Positions 1-10,592 of a stretch of 64,000 nt of DNA are shown piece after piece. Numbering within the stretch: position 1 is the first letter of the stretch; every line of letters starts with the position of its first letter. Made by a program: the position numbers and the translations under genes. The notes under the pieces are model-generated. The model made no database searches and was not told the DNA's origin. It saw nothing but the letters and a program-made list of their open reading frames with translations. The stretch is from Podarcis raffonei (taxonomy: Eukaryota; Chordata; Lepidosauria; Squamata; Lacertidae), in the NCBI RefSeq assembly GCF_027172205.1, contig NC_070614.1:40368001-40432000 (forward strand). The letters run 5' to 3'.

Positions 1-378
1 CTGACTCACTTGGCTGCTCTTTGTGGAGAAACCTACACAAGCAAAGAGATAGACTGCAGTACACAAAAGCTTGGTGCATATTGGAAATCCATCCTTGTGT
101 CTACTCCCCTTAGACCTGGTCATTCATAATTTCTAAAAAGCCCTCTGACTTGAAAGCTTTGCATACACTGATGAACACAGTATAGATGGAGTTTATGCTG
201 CTGTTATGCAGAGGTAAAAGAAATGTATGTGCACATGCTTAAGGAAACAATTATTATAACAAAAAAAAATATTTGCTAATAAAGCAAAAGGAAAGAAAAA
301 TAAATATAATAAAACATATGCCAGCTGACATTAACATGCTATCAATCCCAGAATCCAGGTAAGAAAAGATATCCTCAC
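1..378. other. Intron of the carbonic anhydrase gene, no further exon seen
   Basis: I searched the minus strand for the MHIVHEK-type exon and found nothing similar. The sequence is AT-rich with a poly-A run at 260-305. No recognisable repeat. Confidence 0.5.
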
Positions 379-527
379 CTCCATAGAGTACCGTTCGCCG
401 TTTATGTAGTGCTCTGATCCGGGTTTATGGACTCCATCTCCCCAGTGGAGGTGAAAGGCCTTGGCTGTGTATGTAGCTGGAAGCCCAGGGCCACTCAGCT
501 GGAGACCTTCGCCCAGTTCTATGTCAA
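379..527 (-). CDS. Carbonic anhydrase exon with zinc-ligand histidines
   Basis: A 149-nt exon between TTGCCTGCAG and GTGAGG. It encodes VDIELGEGLQLSGPGLP, then AFHLHWGDG and GSEHYINGERYSME. HLH supplies two zinc ligands, and the GSEH glutamate is the conserved gatekeeping position. It ends in phase 0 exactly where human CA4 has the AME/MHIVH junction. The following exon would lie left of position 1. Confidence 0.92.
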
Positions 528-2858
528 CTGCAGGCAAAAGGAGAAACCAGACCAATTTCTATTAGTGCATCAAGAGTGTTGGAATTCTCCACCAAAAAGC
601 TTCTCATACTGCTTTTGTAGCCGCGAAAGTGGTGTCATTTGCAATCAATGATGCGCAGGATTGGGCTGGGTTGGTCACACTTTGGTTCGTACGATCAGGA
701 AAGCGAGATCAGGGTCAACGACAGTTCCCAGGGTTCTTTTGAGAGGAAGGAAAATTTACATGTGCTCTGCATGTGCTTTGAAGGTACAGTGTGCACATAG
801 CCACAGAAGTGCATTTTTAGGGTGGAGGGGGCCGAGTTTTATCCTGAAAAAGAAACATCAGCGTACATCACACACTGACTGTCCCAAACTAACTGCACCT
901 CCTCTCAAGTATATCCTATTGATTTTTACAGAGTAAGCAGATTTTGGATTTCAGTTGAACATAATAATGATTTGTGACTTATCTGTGTTGATTTTTGAGG
1001 GTAGTAAGTTTTGCCAGGAAGCCTGACAATGCTTAGGATTGCTGCCTTACTAAATTTTAATTAAATCATCAAACTGGAAATTAAAGTACTGTATGTAAAA
1101 GGTGCCTTCTCTTCAGGTAGCCACAGGGGTTCAGTAATGTGGGGTGCAGTGCTGCGTGTCTAGAAGGAGGCACTTACCCCCCCCTTCTCTTGCACCCTCT
1201 TCCGGCTATTGCCAACCAGGCACCCTCCATATGTTTTTGATCAATTCCTGTGCTAGCAGGGGATGAAGGGACTTGACGTGCAAAATAGCTGGAAGGCAGC
1301 AGGCTGGCGAAGCCTGGATCCTGCCAAAGCACATAGAGCAGGCCAATAACAAAGAACAAAATACAAGGTCCTCGATGGAGCATTTCCCATTGATGACTGG
1401 GCCATTCAAACATCCCCATCAGAGAGATGCAGAACTGCCTGCTCTGCTATGAAACATGTGTGAATCATTGTCAGGGTGGAGGGTGGGATCGTCTCCTTCC
1501 AATCAGAAAGTGACACACACAGAGAACAGGTGGGCTGCCCTGAGGGCAGGTGATTCTGAGTTTGAAAAGTACCGGTCTCTCTAATAGCCAGCTCAGGTGG
1601 TCGGTGCTCGTTGGTTTGGATTAAAATAAAAATAAAAAAGGGTCCACCCACCTGAAAGGGGGCAGAATATCACCAAAAAACAAAAACAAAACAAAAAAAC
1701 TGGAGGGAAGAGGACTGAAGATGCTGTCACGGGGCCCTGGCAGAATGTGGGCAGAATGCAGATGAAATCTCTTATCTCTTGATCTGCCTACAGCCTGTTA
1801 AACTGAAGGGAAATAAATGATGCTCCCCTTCAGAAAAGAACAGGCTGCCTTTCCAAACCTGTCCCACGCTGGGGGGAAAGGTTGGGAGATTCTCCCACAC
1901 TCTTCTGGGCTCCTCCATGCTGCCATCACTGTAAAGTTGGGGAAATCCAGCTTTTTACTAGGAATGGCACAAACAGGAAGGGATGGAGTTTGGCAGCTTC
2001 CCCGTCCTGCAGTTTTGTGTCCCCTCCCATACTTTCCTGCTACCTTAAGGACTAGACGCATAGTGTTTTAAAAATGAAATGCTTGCACACTCACCTGTTT
2101 TCCCGGTGTTCTTCATTTCCAGCAGTTTTTTGGTGTCGTTGTAGCCGGAGAGAGTCACTGCACCCAGTTTGGGGTTATGCCTGACACTGCTGGTGACAAT
2201 ATCGATGGGAGATTGCCTCTTGCCATTGCAATGACCTTGGGATGACCACGTGTCAGGTCCTGGCCAAGAAAAGGAAGAGCCAAAAACAAACAGCATGGTA
2301 ATTAGAGATGGGGAACTGAATTAAATAAATAAAACGGAGAAGCAGCAGCAGGAGGAGGATTCTAAACTTCCCGAAAACGATATCCTCTGTTAGGTAGCCC
2401 TCCCACTTAGCCCAGGATCTGTACAAGGAGGTAGAGAGTAAAACAAACTTTGCGCATATTCAGAGGCATTTTTAGTCCATTACAGAACAAAGCCCTGGAA
2501 ATAAAGGTTGAGTTTGGTGTGATGGACTTGGCTCAAAAGTATGCCTTGCTTGGAATCTGTGGCTAAAGAGAAGTTAGGGCTGCTATTTTTCTTACCACAT
2601 ATTAGGCTGTCGTAGCACCAGGAACCTGTCAGGAAAAGAAACAGAGGTGGCATAAGTTTATGGGACCGAATCCATGCAAAGAGGAAGATCTAATTTCACC
2701 CCCAAGAATTATCCTTTAAAGCCCTCCCCAGAGCAAAATGGAGACACTAAGGATACGGGTGAGGTCAGAGTGGCGTTACCTGAAGAACTGGCATAGCATC
2801 CCCCAGAAAGCAAAAGGACCACCGCAGTGAAGGTCGCTGGTACCCAAACAGAAGCCAT
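379..2858 (-). CDS. Carbonic anhydrase, CA4/CA15-type, 5' portion (gene span, runs off left edge)
   Basis: Carbonic anhydrases interconvert CO2 and bicarbonate; this subgroup is secreted and usually GPI-anchored on the cell surface. Four coding segments (2780-2858, 2596-2625, 2095-2259, 379-527) join with GT-AG borders and matching phases into 141 codons. Residues 1 to about 24 form a signal peptide with a hydrophobic core (VVLLLSGG). Next comes WCYDSLICGP, a paired-cysteine segment as in CA4, then the family motif GKRQSPIDIV. The last segment holds FHLHWGD, which carries two of the three zinc-ligand histidines, and GSEH. The third ligand, expected in the next exon (MHIVH in CA4), lies outside the window. 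I cannot decide between CA4 and CA15, so I give no symbol. Confidence 0.9.
528..2094. other. Intron of the carbonic anhydrase gene
   Basis: No exon or recognised repeat. The stretch at 1620-1700 is A-rich low complexity. Short open frames on both strands look random. Confidence 0.5.
2095..2259 (-). CDS. Carbonic anhydrase exon with the QSPIDI motif
   Basis: A 165-nt exon between TTGGCCAG and GTGAGT. It encodes GPDTWSSQGHCNGKRQSPI and continues to SGYNDTKKLLEMKNTGKT. QSPIDI is the alpha-carbonic-anhydrase signature region and SGY the following conserved strand. Both ends are in phase 1. Confidence 0.9.
2596..2625 (-). CDS. Carbonic anhydrase 30-nt microexon
   Basis: A 30-nt exon between TTTCCTGACAG and GTAAGA encodes SWCYDSLIC in the phase required by its neighbours (1 in, 1 out). 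The WCYDS tract is the mature N-terminus typical of CA4/CA15-like enzymes; its cysteine pairs with the one in GHCNGK of the next exon. Confidence 0.85.
2780..2858 (-). CDS. Carbonic anhydrase coding exon: signal peptide
   Basis: Starts at the ATG at 2858 (MASVWVPATF...) and ends at a GT donor (GTAACG) after 2780, in phase 1. A pyrimidine-rich acceptor (TTTTTCTCCAG) ends at 2865, seven bases before the ATG region, so this exon is probably preceded by an untranslated exon. The 26 residues have the n-h-c pattern of a signal peptide. Confidence 0.85.
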
Positions 2859-3711
2859 AGTATGCTGGAGAAAAAGTGTAGGAGAAGAGATGCGTAAACA
2901 ATGCCATTCTTGAACAAATGAGACAATTCTTGAAGAAGAGTCTGTGTCAATAGCAGCATACGGAATTTACCAATGTCCGTTGGGTGGGAAAGGTGAGGGA
3001 GCTTACCTGGCAACACATGCAAAAACCAACGTTATTCTTGAAACTGCTCTGCTCTCTACAGGTCGCAAACGTTATGATTTCCCCAGGCAGCCACAAGGTC
3101 TAGAAATTTGTTTTCTTTTAGAATAACAGTTTGATTTGATACGGACTCCCACAGGGTAGGTGGAGTTACCACATAAATGTGGATTAATGGGGTGGTGGCA
3201 GAGCATTAACGAGCAACGAGCGTCTTCAAACTAAACAAGAGAAAACATGCTCAAAACCTCACGGCCAGAGGTTTAATGTGGCTACCAGAAGCCCAGATAA
3301 ACGAGTCTTGCAAGGTTTGCGGAGCAGATGAAAACTTTAGCAAGTCTTGGATTGAAGGTCAAGGGAGTCTCTTGCATGGGCTTGGGACGGCTATCAGTAA
3401 CATTCTGTCTCTTTGAAATTGGTCTACAGGTGGCATAAAAGCCGTTCTCCTTTGGATCCATCTGTGGCTTTGAGGTAGCATCGCGGCAAACGAGTTCAAA
3501 GCAGTGTCCTAAGGACTGCTTGAAAAGTTCCAACTTTCCCAACGCGCTGGAATAGGGAAATGCATGAAAGTTGTAGGCAGATCATCTCGTGTAGTTGGTT
3601 GTGTGCAAATCTTTCGGTGTGTACAGGATACATGTGCATGGGAGAGGCACACTTGTGATGATTTGGACATAGGAAGCTACAGGGCTCCATCTGGCTCTGT
3701 ACTGTCTATGC

Positions 3712-3893
3712 CAGTGGTTCCCAATTGGTGGTCCATAGACCCGAGGGGTCCATGTAACCTACCCAGGGGGTCCGTGGCACCATTCAGATGACAAAAACTA
3801 CCATAGGGTTATTGAAAATTTCAACAGTAAGGGGGGCCATGTCTTGGCTTTTGAAAAACAGGGGGTCCGCAATACTTAGGTAACTGGGGACCA
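3712..3893. mobile_element. hAT-like DNA transposon remnant
   Basis: Starts CAGTGGTTCCCAATTGGTGG and ends with an imperfect inverted copy (GTAACTGGGGACCATT). GGTCC-rich blocks repeat inside. A CAG start with a GGTTCCCAA-type terminus is typical of short hAT/Charlie-like elements. No coding potential. Confidence 0.55.
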
Positions 3894-3911
3894 TTAATCT
3901 GCATTGACTGG

Positions 3912-4012
3912 CAGTGATTCTCCATGGTATGGACAGGAATCTGTTCCAGCCCTGCCTACAGATGCCGGGAGCTGAATCCAAGATCTTCTACATGCAAGGG
4001 GGAAGCTCTACC
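3912..4012 (-). mobile_element. Fragment of a tRNA-derived SINE
   Basis: Read on the minus strand it contains a tRNA-like stretch (gagcttcccccttgcatg) and the segment following a B-box-like region. It matches the inverse of the SINE at 35410-35556. Diverged. Confidence 0.4.
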
Positions 4013-4154
4013 AACCAGCCACAGACGTTCCCACATGCCAAACCACAAGCCACAGTAATGCCTCTTCATTCACAGAAGTGTAATACCATACACACAGACA
4101 CATCTCATAAAATGGTTTACCTTTCTAAAAATGACAGGGTTAAACTGTAGGACA

Positions 4155-4420
4155 TGAAAAATAATAATAATAATACCTTCTTATTATTGCCATTATTAAT
4201 TTACTAATCGCCTTCCAAACCACGGTCTCAAGGCAGTTTACATATAAGACAATTAAAAACAGTTAAACACAAAAACAAGACTAAAACCCTAACAAGCGGA
4301 CAGGGAACAAAAAAATGTCTTCAACTGATTCTGGAAAGTGCAGATAATTGCCTCCTGGATGTGACTGCCACAAGAAGTGGAGAGGGTCACCAGTGCCGAT
4401 GGGTTAAAAAAGAGATTAGA
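4155..4420 (-). mobile_element. LINE 3' end fragment (L2/CR1-like)
   Basis: Begins with an (ATA)n tract, then sequence resembling the 3' end of squamate L2/CR1-type LINEs on the minus strand, including 'gtcttcaactg' and 'gccacaagaagtggagagg'. Non-coding and old. Confidence 0.45.
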
Positions 4421-4730
4421 ATATATATATTGCTAGCTATGATAGCTGAATGGCTCTTCCATTAACAGAAGCAGTGTATCTCGGAACATCAATTGATGGG
4501 AATGAATAACAGGGAAAGGGCTGTCATCTTCCTGCCCTGCTTTCCAGAGGCATCTGACCAGCCGCTTTTGAAAACAGAACAAAAATGATTCACCAGAGCA
4601 CTTATATCGTTAGTTAACACCACAACTGTACCCCTGAGCGCATGTAAAGTTAGTTTCTGCAAAATGGTTTCCTTCCAAATCTGGGGGTCCGGTCCCCATT
4701 ATTTCTCCAGCCAGCCCCAGGTAAACTCAC

Positions 4731-4793
4731 CTGTCAAGTGTGCTCCTCTCTCCGTCCGCCTCCTGGGCAAGGTGACACAGATGATGGTGGAAA
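4731..4793 (-). other. Probable untranslated first exon of the carbonic anhydrase gene
   Basis: On the minus strand a strong donor (GACAG followed by GTGAGTTT) ends a stretch lying about 30 bp downstream of a TATA tract. It would splice to the acceptor just before the coding ATG at 2858. The right boundary is inferred from the TATA position. The ATG at 4798 sits at or just outside the inferred start and would open a different frame. Confidence 0.5.
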
Positions 4794-4816
4794 AGCATCT
4801 TGGCTCCTTTTAGGTG

Positions 4817-4828
4817 GATATATATATC
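4817..4828 (-). promoter_or_regulatory. TATA-like box for the carbonic anhydrase gene
   Basis: The minus strand reads AGATATATATATC. It is placed suitably for transcription starting near 4793 and running into the strong splice donor at 4731. This is an inference from position; AT-rich tracts of this kind also occur by chance. Confidence 0.4.
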
Positions 4829-5520
4829 TGTGCATTAAGGTCACCGCCCCGTCTGCTTCTGGGGCGGGTGGAATTACAGAGAAGGGGAGGGTAGATTACC
4901 AGGAAGGAGAAAAGAGAAGATAAAAAGGAGCAGGCAGGAGGCAGGCAGTCAGTCAGGGACAGTGCAGGAAAAGGGGCAGGCCTCAGGCAAATCCATGTAG
5001 GCTTACTCCCCGGCACCTATTCCTGGGGAGGGCAATGATTTCATACATAAAGGCTGTGAGCAAGTCAATTACACAATTAGGAAATGACTCGAGGTAGGAG
5101 CCAACCTTTCAACATGAGGAAGCTCACGTCCCCATTTCCCAAAAGCAACCCCTTCCTGCCCCCCCCCCGTGCTGCAGAACCCAGGGGCTGATCTAACCAC
5201 TAGATTCCACTCCCTTCTGCAAAGTAAGGCCCTAACCCCTGTGCAGATCCATACTTGCCTTTCAGGGGATTAAGGACTCCCCGGACAACAAAATCTCGCC
5301 ACCTTTCCCTCCTGATCCCAAGTGTTCTCTTTCTCAAGCAACCCAGAAGTACCGGTTTCTTCCCACCAGCAGGGAGGGTTGCCAACTTTTTCCTCTAGTA
5401 AAAGTTCCTGCGCCCTTTCTGCATGACAAAGCAAGTGGAAATTCCCTTAGCCACTTGAGTTTACAGGCTAGATCCTTTTTCACCTGCCAAAGAACTTTTG
5501 AAGCCAAGTAGGGCACTTCA

Positions 5521-5634
5521 TCTCAAGGTTGTGGGTTTGAGCCCCTCATTGGGCAAAAAGATTCCTGCACTTCAGGGGGTTAGACTAGATGACCCTCGGG
5601 AGTCCCTTCCAACTCTACAGTTCTATGATTCTAA
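5521..5634 (+). mobile_element. tRNA-Lys SINE with CR1-like tail (5'-truncated)
   Basis: Starts inside the tRNA-Lys anticodon/T arm (tctcaaggttgtgggtttga) and runs through 'ggttagactagatgacc' to 'ttctatgattcta'. The tail resembles the ATTCTATG end of CR1 LINEs, so CR1-type machinery probably mobilised it. Confidence 0.7.
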
Positions 5635-6024
5635 GGGGAATGAGGCCTAAGGTGCAGGGATAGGCGGAGGCTTTCCAATTCAACAGATGTATGTTGGCAT
5701 GTTGAGGGCTGATGCGAGTTGTAGTTCAAAACGTCTGGATTGCATCAGTTTTTCCTCTACCCAAACACTCCCACAAAGCTAAGATTCCCATCAGCAGGGC
5801 TATGGTTTTTGTAACAGTCGTCAGGCAGGCAGAAATTCAGCAGGTGAAGCTTCCCTCCATCACTGCATCTCCTGCCAACTTTATCTCTACAGTCAAAGAC
5901 ATTGGCAGGTTGCAGAGGAAAAGGAGAGGGAGAAGAGAAGCAGGGCTTCTCCATCAGCTCTGCTGACAGACCAGATGCTCTGATTGCTCTTTCCCTTCAT
6001 CTCAGCCATTCCATCAGGTTATCT

Positions 6025-6164
6025 CAGCCATCCCCAAACTCAGCCCTTCAGATGTTTTGGGACTACAACTCCCATCATCCCTAGCTAACAGGACCAGTGG
6101 TCAGGGATGATGGGAATTGTAGTCCCAAAACATCTGAAGGGCCGAGTTTGGGGATGCCTTTAAC
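6025..6164. mobile_element. Palindromic hAT MITE ('ACTACAACTCCCATCAT' family), TSD GGTTATCT
   Basis: Two long inverted arms meet at 'ctagctaacaggaccagtgg'. The left arm starts CAGCCATCCCCAAACTC; the right arm carries GAGTTTGGGGATG. The 8-bp duplication GGTTATCT is at 6017-6024 and 6165-6172, the length expected for hAT. It lacks a transposase. Confidence 0.8.
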
Positions 6165-6396
6165 GGTTATCTGAACTATTTCAATTCAAGCCATGTGTTT
6201 TTTAAAAGAAGGAACTGATGGCACCTGACATTTCGTTTCTTCCTCTCTGCTCCCCATTCCCTTTCTCTTTTCTGTCATTTTTGAAAATATCGTAAGCTTG
6301 TGGTAAAGAACAGCCTTTCAGAAAATAATGATTGTTCTGGAAGCTGCCCTCTGGGAGCTTTTTCAGCTGAACAGCAGAGAAAAAAAATATGCAATT

Positions 6397-6482
6397 AGGT
6401 TCTACTTAGAGTAGACCCACTGAAATTAGTGGGCCTAAATTAGTCATGCTTATTAACTTCAGTGGGTCTGCTCTGGGGAGGA
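6397..6482. repeat. Palindromic interspersed repeat (GAGTAGACCCA...)
   Basis: The left arm 'gagtagacccactgaaa' is mirrored by 'cttcagtgggtctgctctg'. A relative lies at 49311-49400. It is common interspersed DNA of unresolved class, perhaps a MITE. Confidence 0.45.
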
Positions 6483-7795
6483 CTAGCATCGGATGCAGAT
6501 GTTTCTGTATAATTTCTGCCTGTGATGCAGCTGCTCAGACAGAAGAAACCAGCCAGGCTAGAAGGGGAGACAAGGGGCACATAGCCTCCTCCTACTGATT
6601 CCTCCTCCACCCCATCAGACACCCAGGCCCAGTTCTCTCTTGGGGAGGGTGACCACGAGTCCTGTCTCTCCAAAGCAACTATTTCCCTCAGGGGAAAACT
6701 TTGGTAATATGGTGCGCCTGAGCCAGGACATAAATCGTACCCCCTCCCCCAATACAATTTTCACAATAATTCCTTTTGGTACAGTTGCTTTTTTACGCAT
6801 CTTTCAGGGATGCTGGTGGCGGCGGCAGTGACTTTGCACCCCCTCGGCTCAGCACCCTGTGCGGGGGAACCACCCACAGCACCCTAAATCTGGCACTGAT
6901 TTCTGTGTTAAGATCAGACAAGCGTTTGACCGGAGTGCTGTAGGGGCACTTGCACTTAGCCATCGAAGCACACTCTTTGGTACGTTTGGGGGATGTGGTT
7001 TTGTCATTACAACAAACCTCTTTCTCATTGCAGATTTCAAGAGAACCGGTTGGGGCAGGGCGGGGTATGTGGACTGACCAGCTTTGATCCACTTCGTACT
7101 ACTCACCCTAAACAATACCCGGTATTAATCCTTGTAGGGGCAATAGAGGAAGTGAGGATGAGAAGGGATACTCAAGGGTAGTGGAGTTCTATTCCCACTA
7201 CAGGCTAGAAGGGGAGAAATCGAGATTAGACGGGTATGGGGTTGGTGCCCAGAGTCCTCCAGAGAGGATTGAGTTGCACTGGGCAAAGCATTAGAGAGGA
7301 TCAGGTTGGTTTTTCAGGGGTGGGTGGGTTCAAGACTTCTAGATTCTTTGGAAGGAGAGAGCTGGGCTGTGTGTCAGGATTACTGGCTCTGGGTTGGTGC
7401 ATGAGGTCAAAAGTGCTGTGGGTTATGGGATGGGCACACCAGGACTCCGGGGTTCTTCTCAGAAGGGGAAGTAAGGCATTACTCAGTAATGGTGAAAGCA
7501 GAGAGGAGTGGAAATGGACTTCAGATAATGCAGCACTGCTCTTTTACCCTGGGGCATGAAAGACAAGTTACCCGACTCCTTAAGCATTTGGGACAAGGTG
7601 GACATTTTGAGTCACATTATATAACTTCTCAGTAGGGTTTCCTTATTGGTTCATTTAGCTGGTCCATTCGTGACCTCCACCACCATTCTCAAAGTTTTAT
7701 AGGCAATATAATAGTATTTTATTTTATTTTACTTTACAATTTTTAGTTGTATAGATTAGTATACAACATAGGCTTGCCATCCAGTAGACAGGATA

Positions 7796-8140
7796 GGTAA
7801 AAAGGTAAATGGCGCCTGGACAGTTAAGTCCAGTCAAAGGTGACAGTTAAGTCCAGTCAAAGGTGACTATGGGGTTGCGGCACTCATCTTGCTTTCAGGC
7901 GGAGGGAGCTGGCGTTTGTTGGCAGATAGCGTTCCGGGTCATGTGGCCAGCATGACTAAACTGCTTCTGGCGCACGGAGGACCATGATGAGTGCCAGAGC
8001 ACACGGAAACGCCGTTTGCCTTCCCGTTGCAGCAGTACCTATTTATCTATGTGCACTGGTGTGCTTTCAAACTGCTAGGTTGGCAGGAGCTGGGACAGAG
8101 CTCACCCTGTCGGGCTGATTTGAACTGCCGACCTTCTGAT
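7796..8140 (-). mobile_element. Sauria-type SINE, diverged
   Basis: Read on the minus strand it has the tRNA-like head with a B box (ggttcga-type, decayed), 'aaacggcgtttccgtgtgc', 'catgctggccacatgacc', and a BovB-like end near 7796. A 23-bp unit is directly duplicated at 7819-7841 and 7842-7864. Sauria SINEs are known from squamates. Confidence 0.75.
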
Positions 8141-9174
8141 ACAAAAGGAAAAAGGCATGAGGAGGGAAAGGAAAACAAGCAAATTCAGGCCCTAATTCTT
8201 CCCTAAAGTGACACAGATTTTATAATGTGGGAGGCAGTCCTGGGAGAGCAGGAACCACATGCCAGTTTGCTGTCAGCTGAGCTGATGGTGGCTACCATAG
8301 GATCTCATGGAAGCAGGTCAAGGAGGAACCTGAATGTCTGGCTCTGAGAAGTCAGGAAGAAATGCTGACAGGGAATTGAGGAGCCCAGGGTTTCCCCCAA
8401 ATATCCCAAGCCTCCCTCCCCTCTAGTTGTTGTGAGTCAATGCAAGAGCCCTGAGGCAGAGAGGCCGCTGAGTGAGTTGTTTTGCGTGCGGCAACTTGGA
8501 GGTGGCAATCTCTTGCATCATCCTTCCGCCTGCCAGGCCAGAGTTTCATCTGATGAGGAAACAAAGACAGGTAGCGACGATTTGGGCAAGATATAAGAAG
8601 CTTGCTGTGGCCTGGTTTTCATAATCAGCAACCTGCTGACAAGCAGCTCTCTGCTCTCCAAACCACCCTCGGTCCTGGGGTGCCAGCAACGCCTATGCCA
8701 GAGTTCACCCCGAAGCAACCAGGTTTTTTTTTTGGTTTTTTTACGAGTGTCCTCCCTTCCATTCTGAGGACGCATCACGCCTAATAAACCAAAAAGGTGG
8801 AATGTGGTGTGATGAGTTTATGATTTCAGGACTTTTGAGAACAGCAGATATTATGGTATAAAAAGGCTTGATTTTATACCAGTCAGCCCTACCCTACTAA
8901 CCATATTGGATACTCCCTGCCCTCCTGTCCCTGCTGCCATTGACACCAAGTGTGAACCAGGCTGTGAGAGATGGAGTGGAAGATAATGCTGTCCCAACAC
9001 ATGAAGGTCACTTTGTGGCCTTGGGCAACTGTCTCCCAGCCAGGAAACTATCTCACAGGGTAACTGTGAAGATAAAAATGGGATAGCTCCGTCTACACCG
9101 CCTCAAGCTTCTTAGAAGACAAGCCAGTAGTTACCTTTCGATAAAATAAATGTTAGATTGTGGTTGGGCTACAC

Positions 9175-9411
9175 ATCCAGTTAGCTCAGTTGGTAGAGCA
9201 TGAGACTCTTAGACTGCCTGCACATAATATGTTTAAAGCATGTCCCTCCCCACGGAATCCTGGGAATTGTAGTTGGTTAAGGGTGCTGGGTATTGTAGCT
9301 CTCTGAGGTGCAAACTACAGTTCCCAGGAATCTTAGGGAGGTGTTATTTAAATGTATGGTGTGTTCACAGCGTCAGTCTCAAGGTCATGGGTTCGAGACC
9401 CACCTTGGGCA
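9175..9411 (+). mobile_element. tRNA-Lys-like sequence split by a MITE
   Basis: The 5' half (9175-9212) has the A-box region tagctcagttggtagagca and the anticodon-arm start gagactctta. The 3' half (9377-9411) has the anticodon-arm end and the T arm with B box ggttcgagacc. About 164 bp of MITE lie between. It is a broken SINE head, not a working tRNA gene: the insert is far larger than any tRNA intron. Confidence 0.7.
9212..9376. mobile_element. Palindromic MITE, 'MITE-A' copy 1
   Basis: Contains the family marks 'tttaaagcatg', 'tgggaattgtagtt', 'actacagttcccaggaa' and 'tttaaatgtatggtgtg', arranged as an imperfect inverted repeat. Other copies lie at 10325, 27343, 30405 and 48627. The target-site duplication is unclear here. 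Confidence 0.65.
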
Positions 9412-9413
9412 CA

Positions 9414-9887
9414 TACCGTATTTTTCCGTGTATAAGATATTTTTTCCTTAGAAATAATAGGCAAAAATTGTGGGTCATCTTATACACAGATAGAAGATTG
9501 GTGGCAGCATCCAGCAGGAGATTAGCAATGGTGATAGGGTGCGTGATTGGTTGCTGTGGCAAGGCCTGCTGACGATTGGCTGCAGCTGTGAAAATTGGGT
9601 GGGCTATTTACTGCATCAGCAAGGTGTGTGTGCAATTGGTTGTGGTTTCGTCGAGTGTGCAGGTGTGCTTTTGGCAGCAAGTGTGCAGACAATTGGTGGC
9701 TGTGGCAATGCGTGCGATTTACATTGGCAGGCAGACTGTAGAGTGATTGGCGGCGGCGGTGGCTCCTCCCCCAAAAAGCTCAACAACAACTTTGGGCAAT
9801 CCCCGCCCCACCCCATTTTTTGTTGCGGTCCCAAAAAATAGGGGTCGTCTTATACATGGGGGCGTGTTATATCAAAAAAATACGGTA
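9414..9887. mobile_element. MITE with TACCGTATTTTT termini
   Basis: The left end is TACCGTATTTTTCCGTGTAT; the right end is AAAAAAATACGGTA, its inverted copy. 'gtataaga' and 'tcttataca' are mirrored further in. It may duplicate TA. A second element with the same ends is at 42583-42900. The interior is GC-rich and non-coding. Confidence 0.65.
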
Positions 9888-10140
9888 CATTTTTCAAAAT
9901 TACTTCTTCACACAATGTAGTTAATTTGTGGAATTCACTTCCACAAGATTTGCAATGGCTACAAACTTGGGTGGCTTTAAAAGATTAGACATATTCATGG
10001 AGGAAACGGCTATCAGTGACAGCCAGCCATGATGGCTATGTTTCAATCTCCGCTGTCTGAGGCAGGATGTGTTTGAATACTGTGAGAACAGGATGCTGGA
10101 CTAGGTAGGCCTTTGGTCTGATCCAGCAGGCTCTTACTTC
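9888..10140 (+). repeat. Squamate interspersed repeat (GGATGCTGGACTAG family)
   Basis: Includes 'ttcatggaggaaacggctat', 'agccatgatggctatg' and 'ctgatccagcaggctctta', which I recognise as a very common reptile repeat. Class not resolved. Fragments recur at 36280-36365 and 40155-40255. Confidence 0.5.
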
Positions 10141-10146
10141 TTACTT

Positions 10147-10215
10147 CATTTTGATGAGAACTTAAGAAGAGCCTGCTGGATCAGGCCAATGGCCTACCTA
10201 ATCCAGCATCCTGGA
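10147..10215 (-). repeat. Inverted partial copy of the same repeat
   Basis: 'gaagagcctgctggatcagg' and 'cctaatccagcatcctg' are the reverse complement of 10085-10140. The two form an inverted repeat with a short spacer. Confidence 0.55.
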
Positions 10216-10324
10216 CAAAATTATCAGACTGAAAGGTTAACATCAAAGGAGTGATAAATAATAGAGAAAGACAGCCTGCAGCTCCTTCAATACCTGCCCC
10301 AAGACTGAGGAGGCACCTGGAAAA

Positions 10325-10592
10325 ATGGCTTCTCCTGGGAACTGTAGTTTGTCAAGGCTGCTGAGAGTTAGGAGACCCCCTGATCCTCTCACAGACCTAC
10401 AGTTCCCAGAATGGTTTAACGATCAATCCCCTTCCCATGGAATTCTGGGAATTGTTGCTCTATGAGAGGAATGGGGCATTTCCTAACAACTTTTGGCACC
10501 CTCAATGAACTAAAGTTCCCATAATTCTTTGGGGGAAGCCATGCTGTTTAGAATGCTTTCATAGTGCTTTAAATGTATTTTGTATACAGGGT
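10325..10592. mobile_element. MITE-A copy 2
   Basis: Shows 'gggaactgtagtttgtcaag', 'acagttcccagaatgg', 'aattctgggaattgt' and 'gtgctttaaatgtat' in the family order. Confidence 0.6.

Noticed and set aside
1-378. A further carbonic anhydrase exon
   Set aside because: No sequence like MHIVHEK with a suitable splice site on the minus strand.
9175-9411. A tRNA-Lys gene with a long intron
   Set aside because: The interruption is a MITE of about 164 bp with family members elsewhere, and the acceptor stem does not pair well. It is a SINE head.
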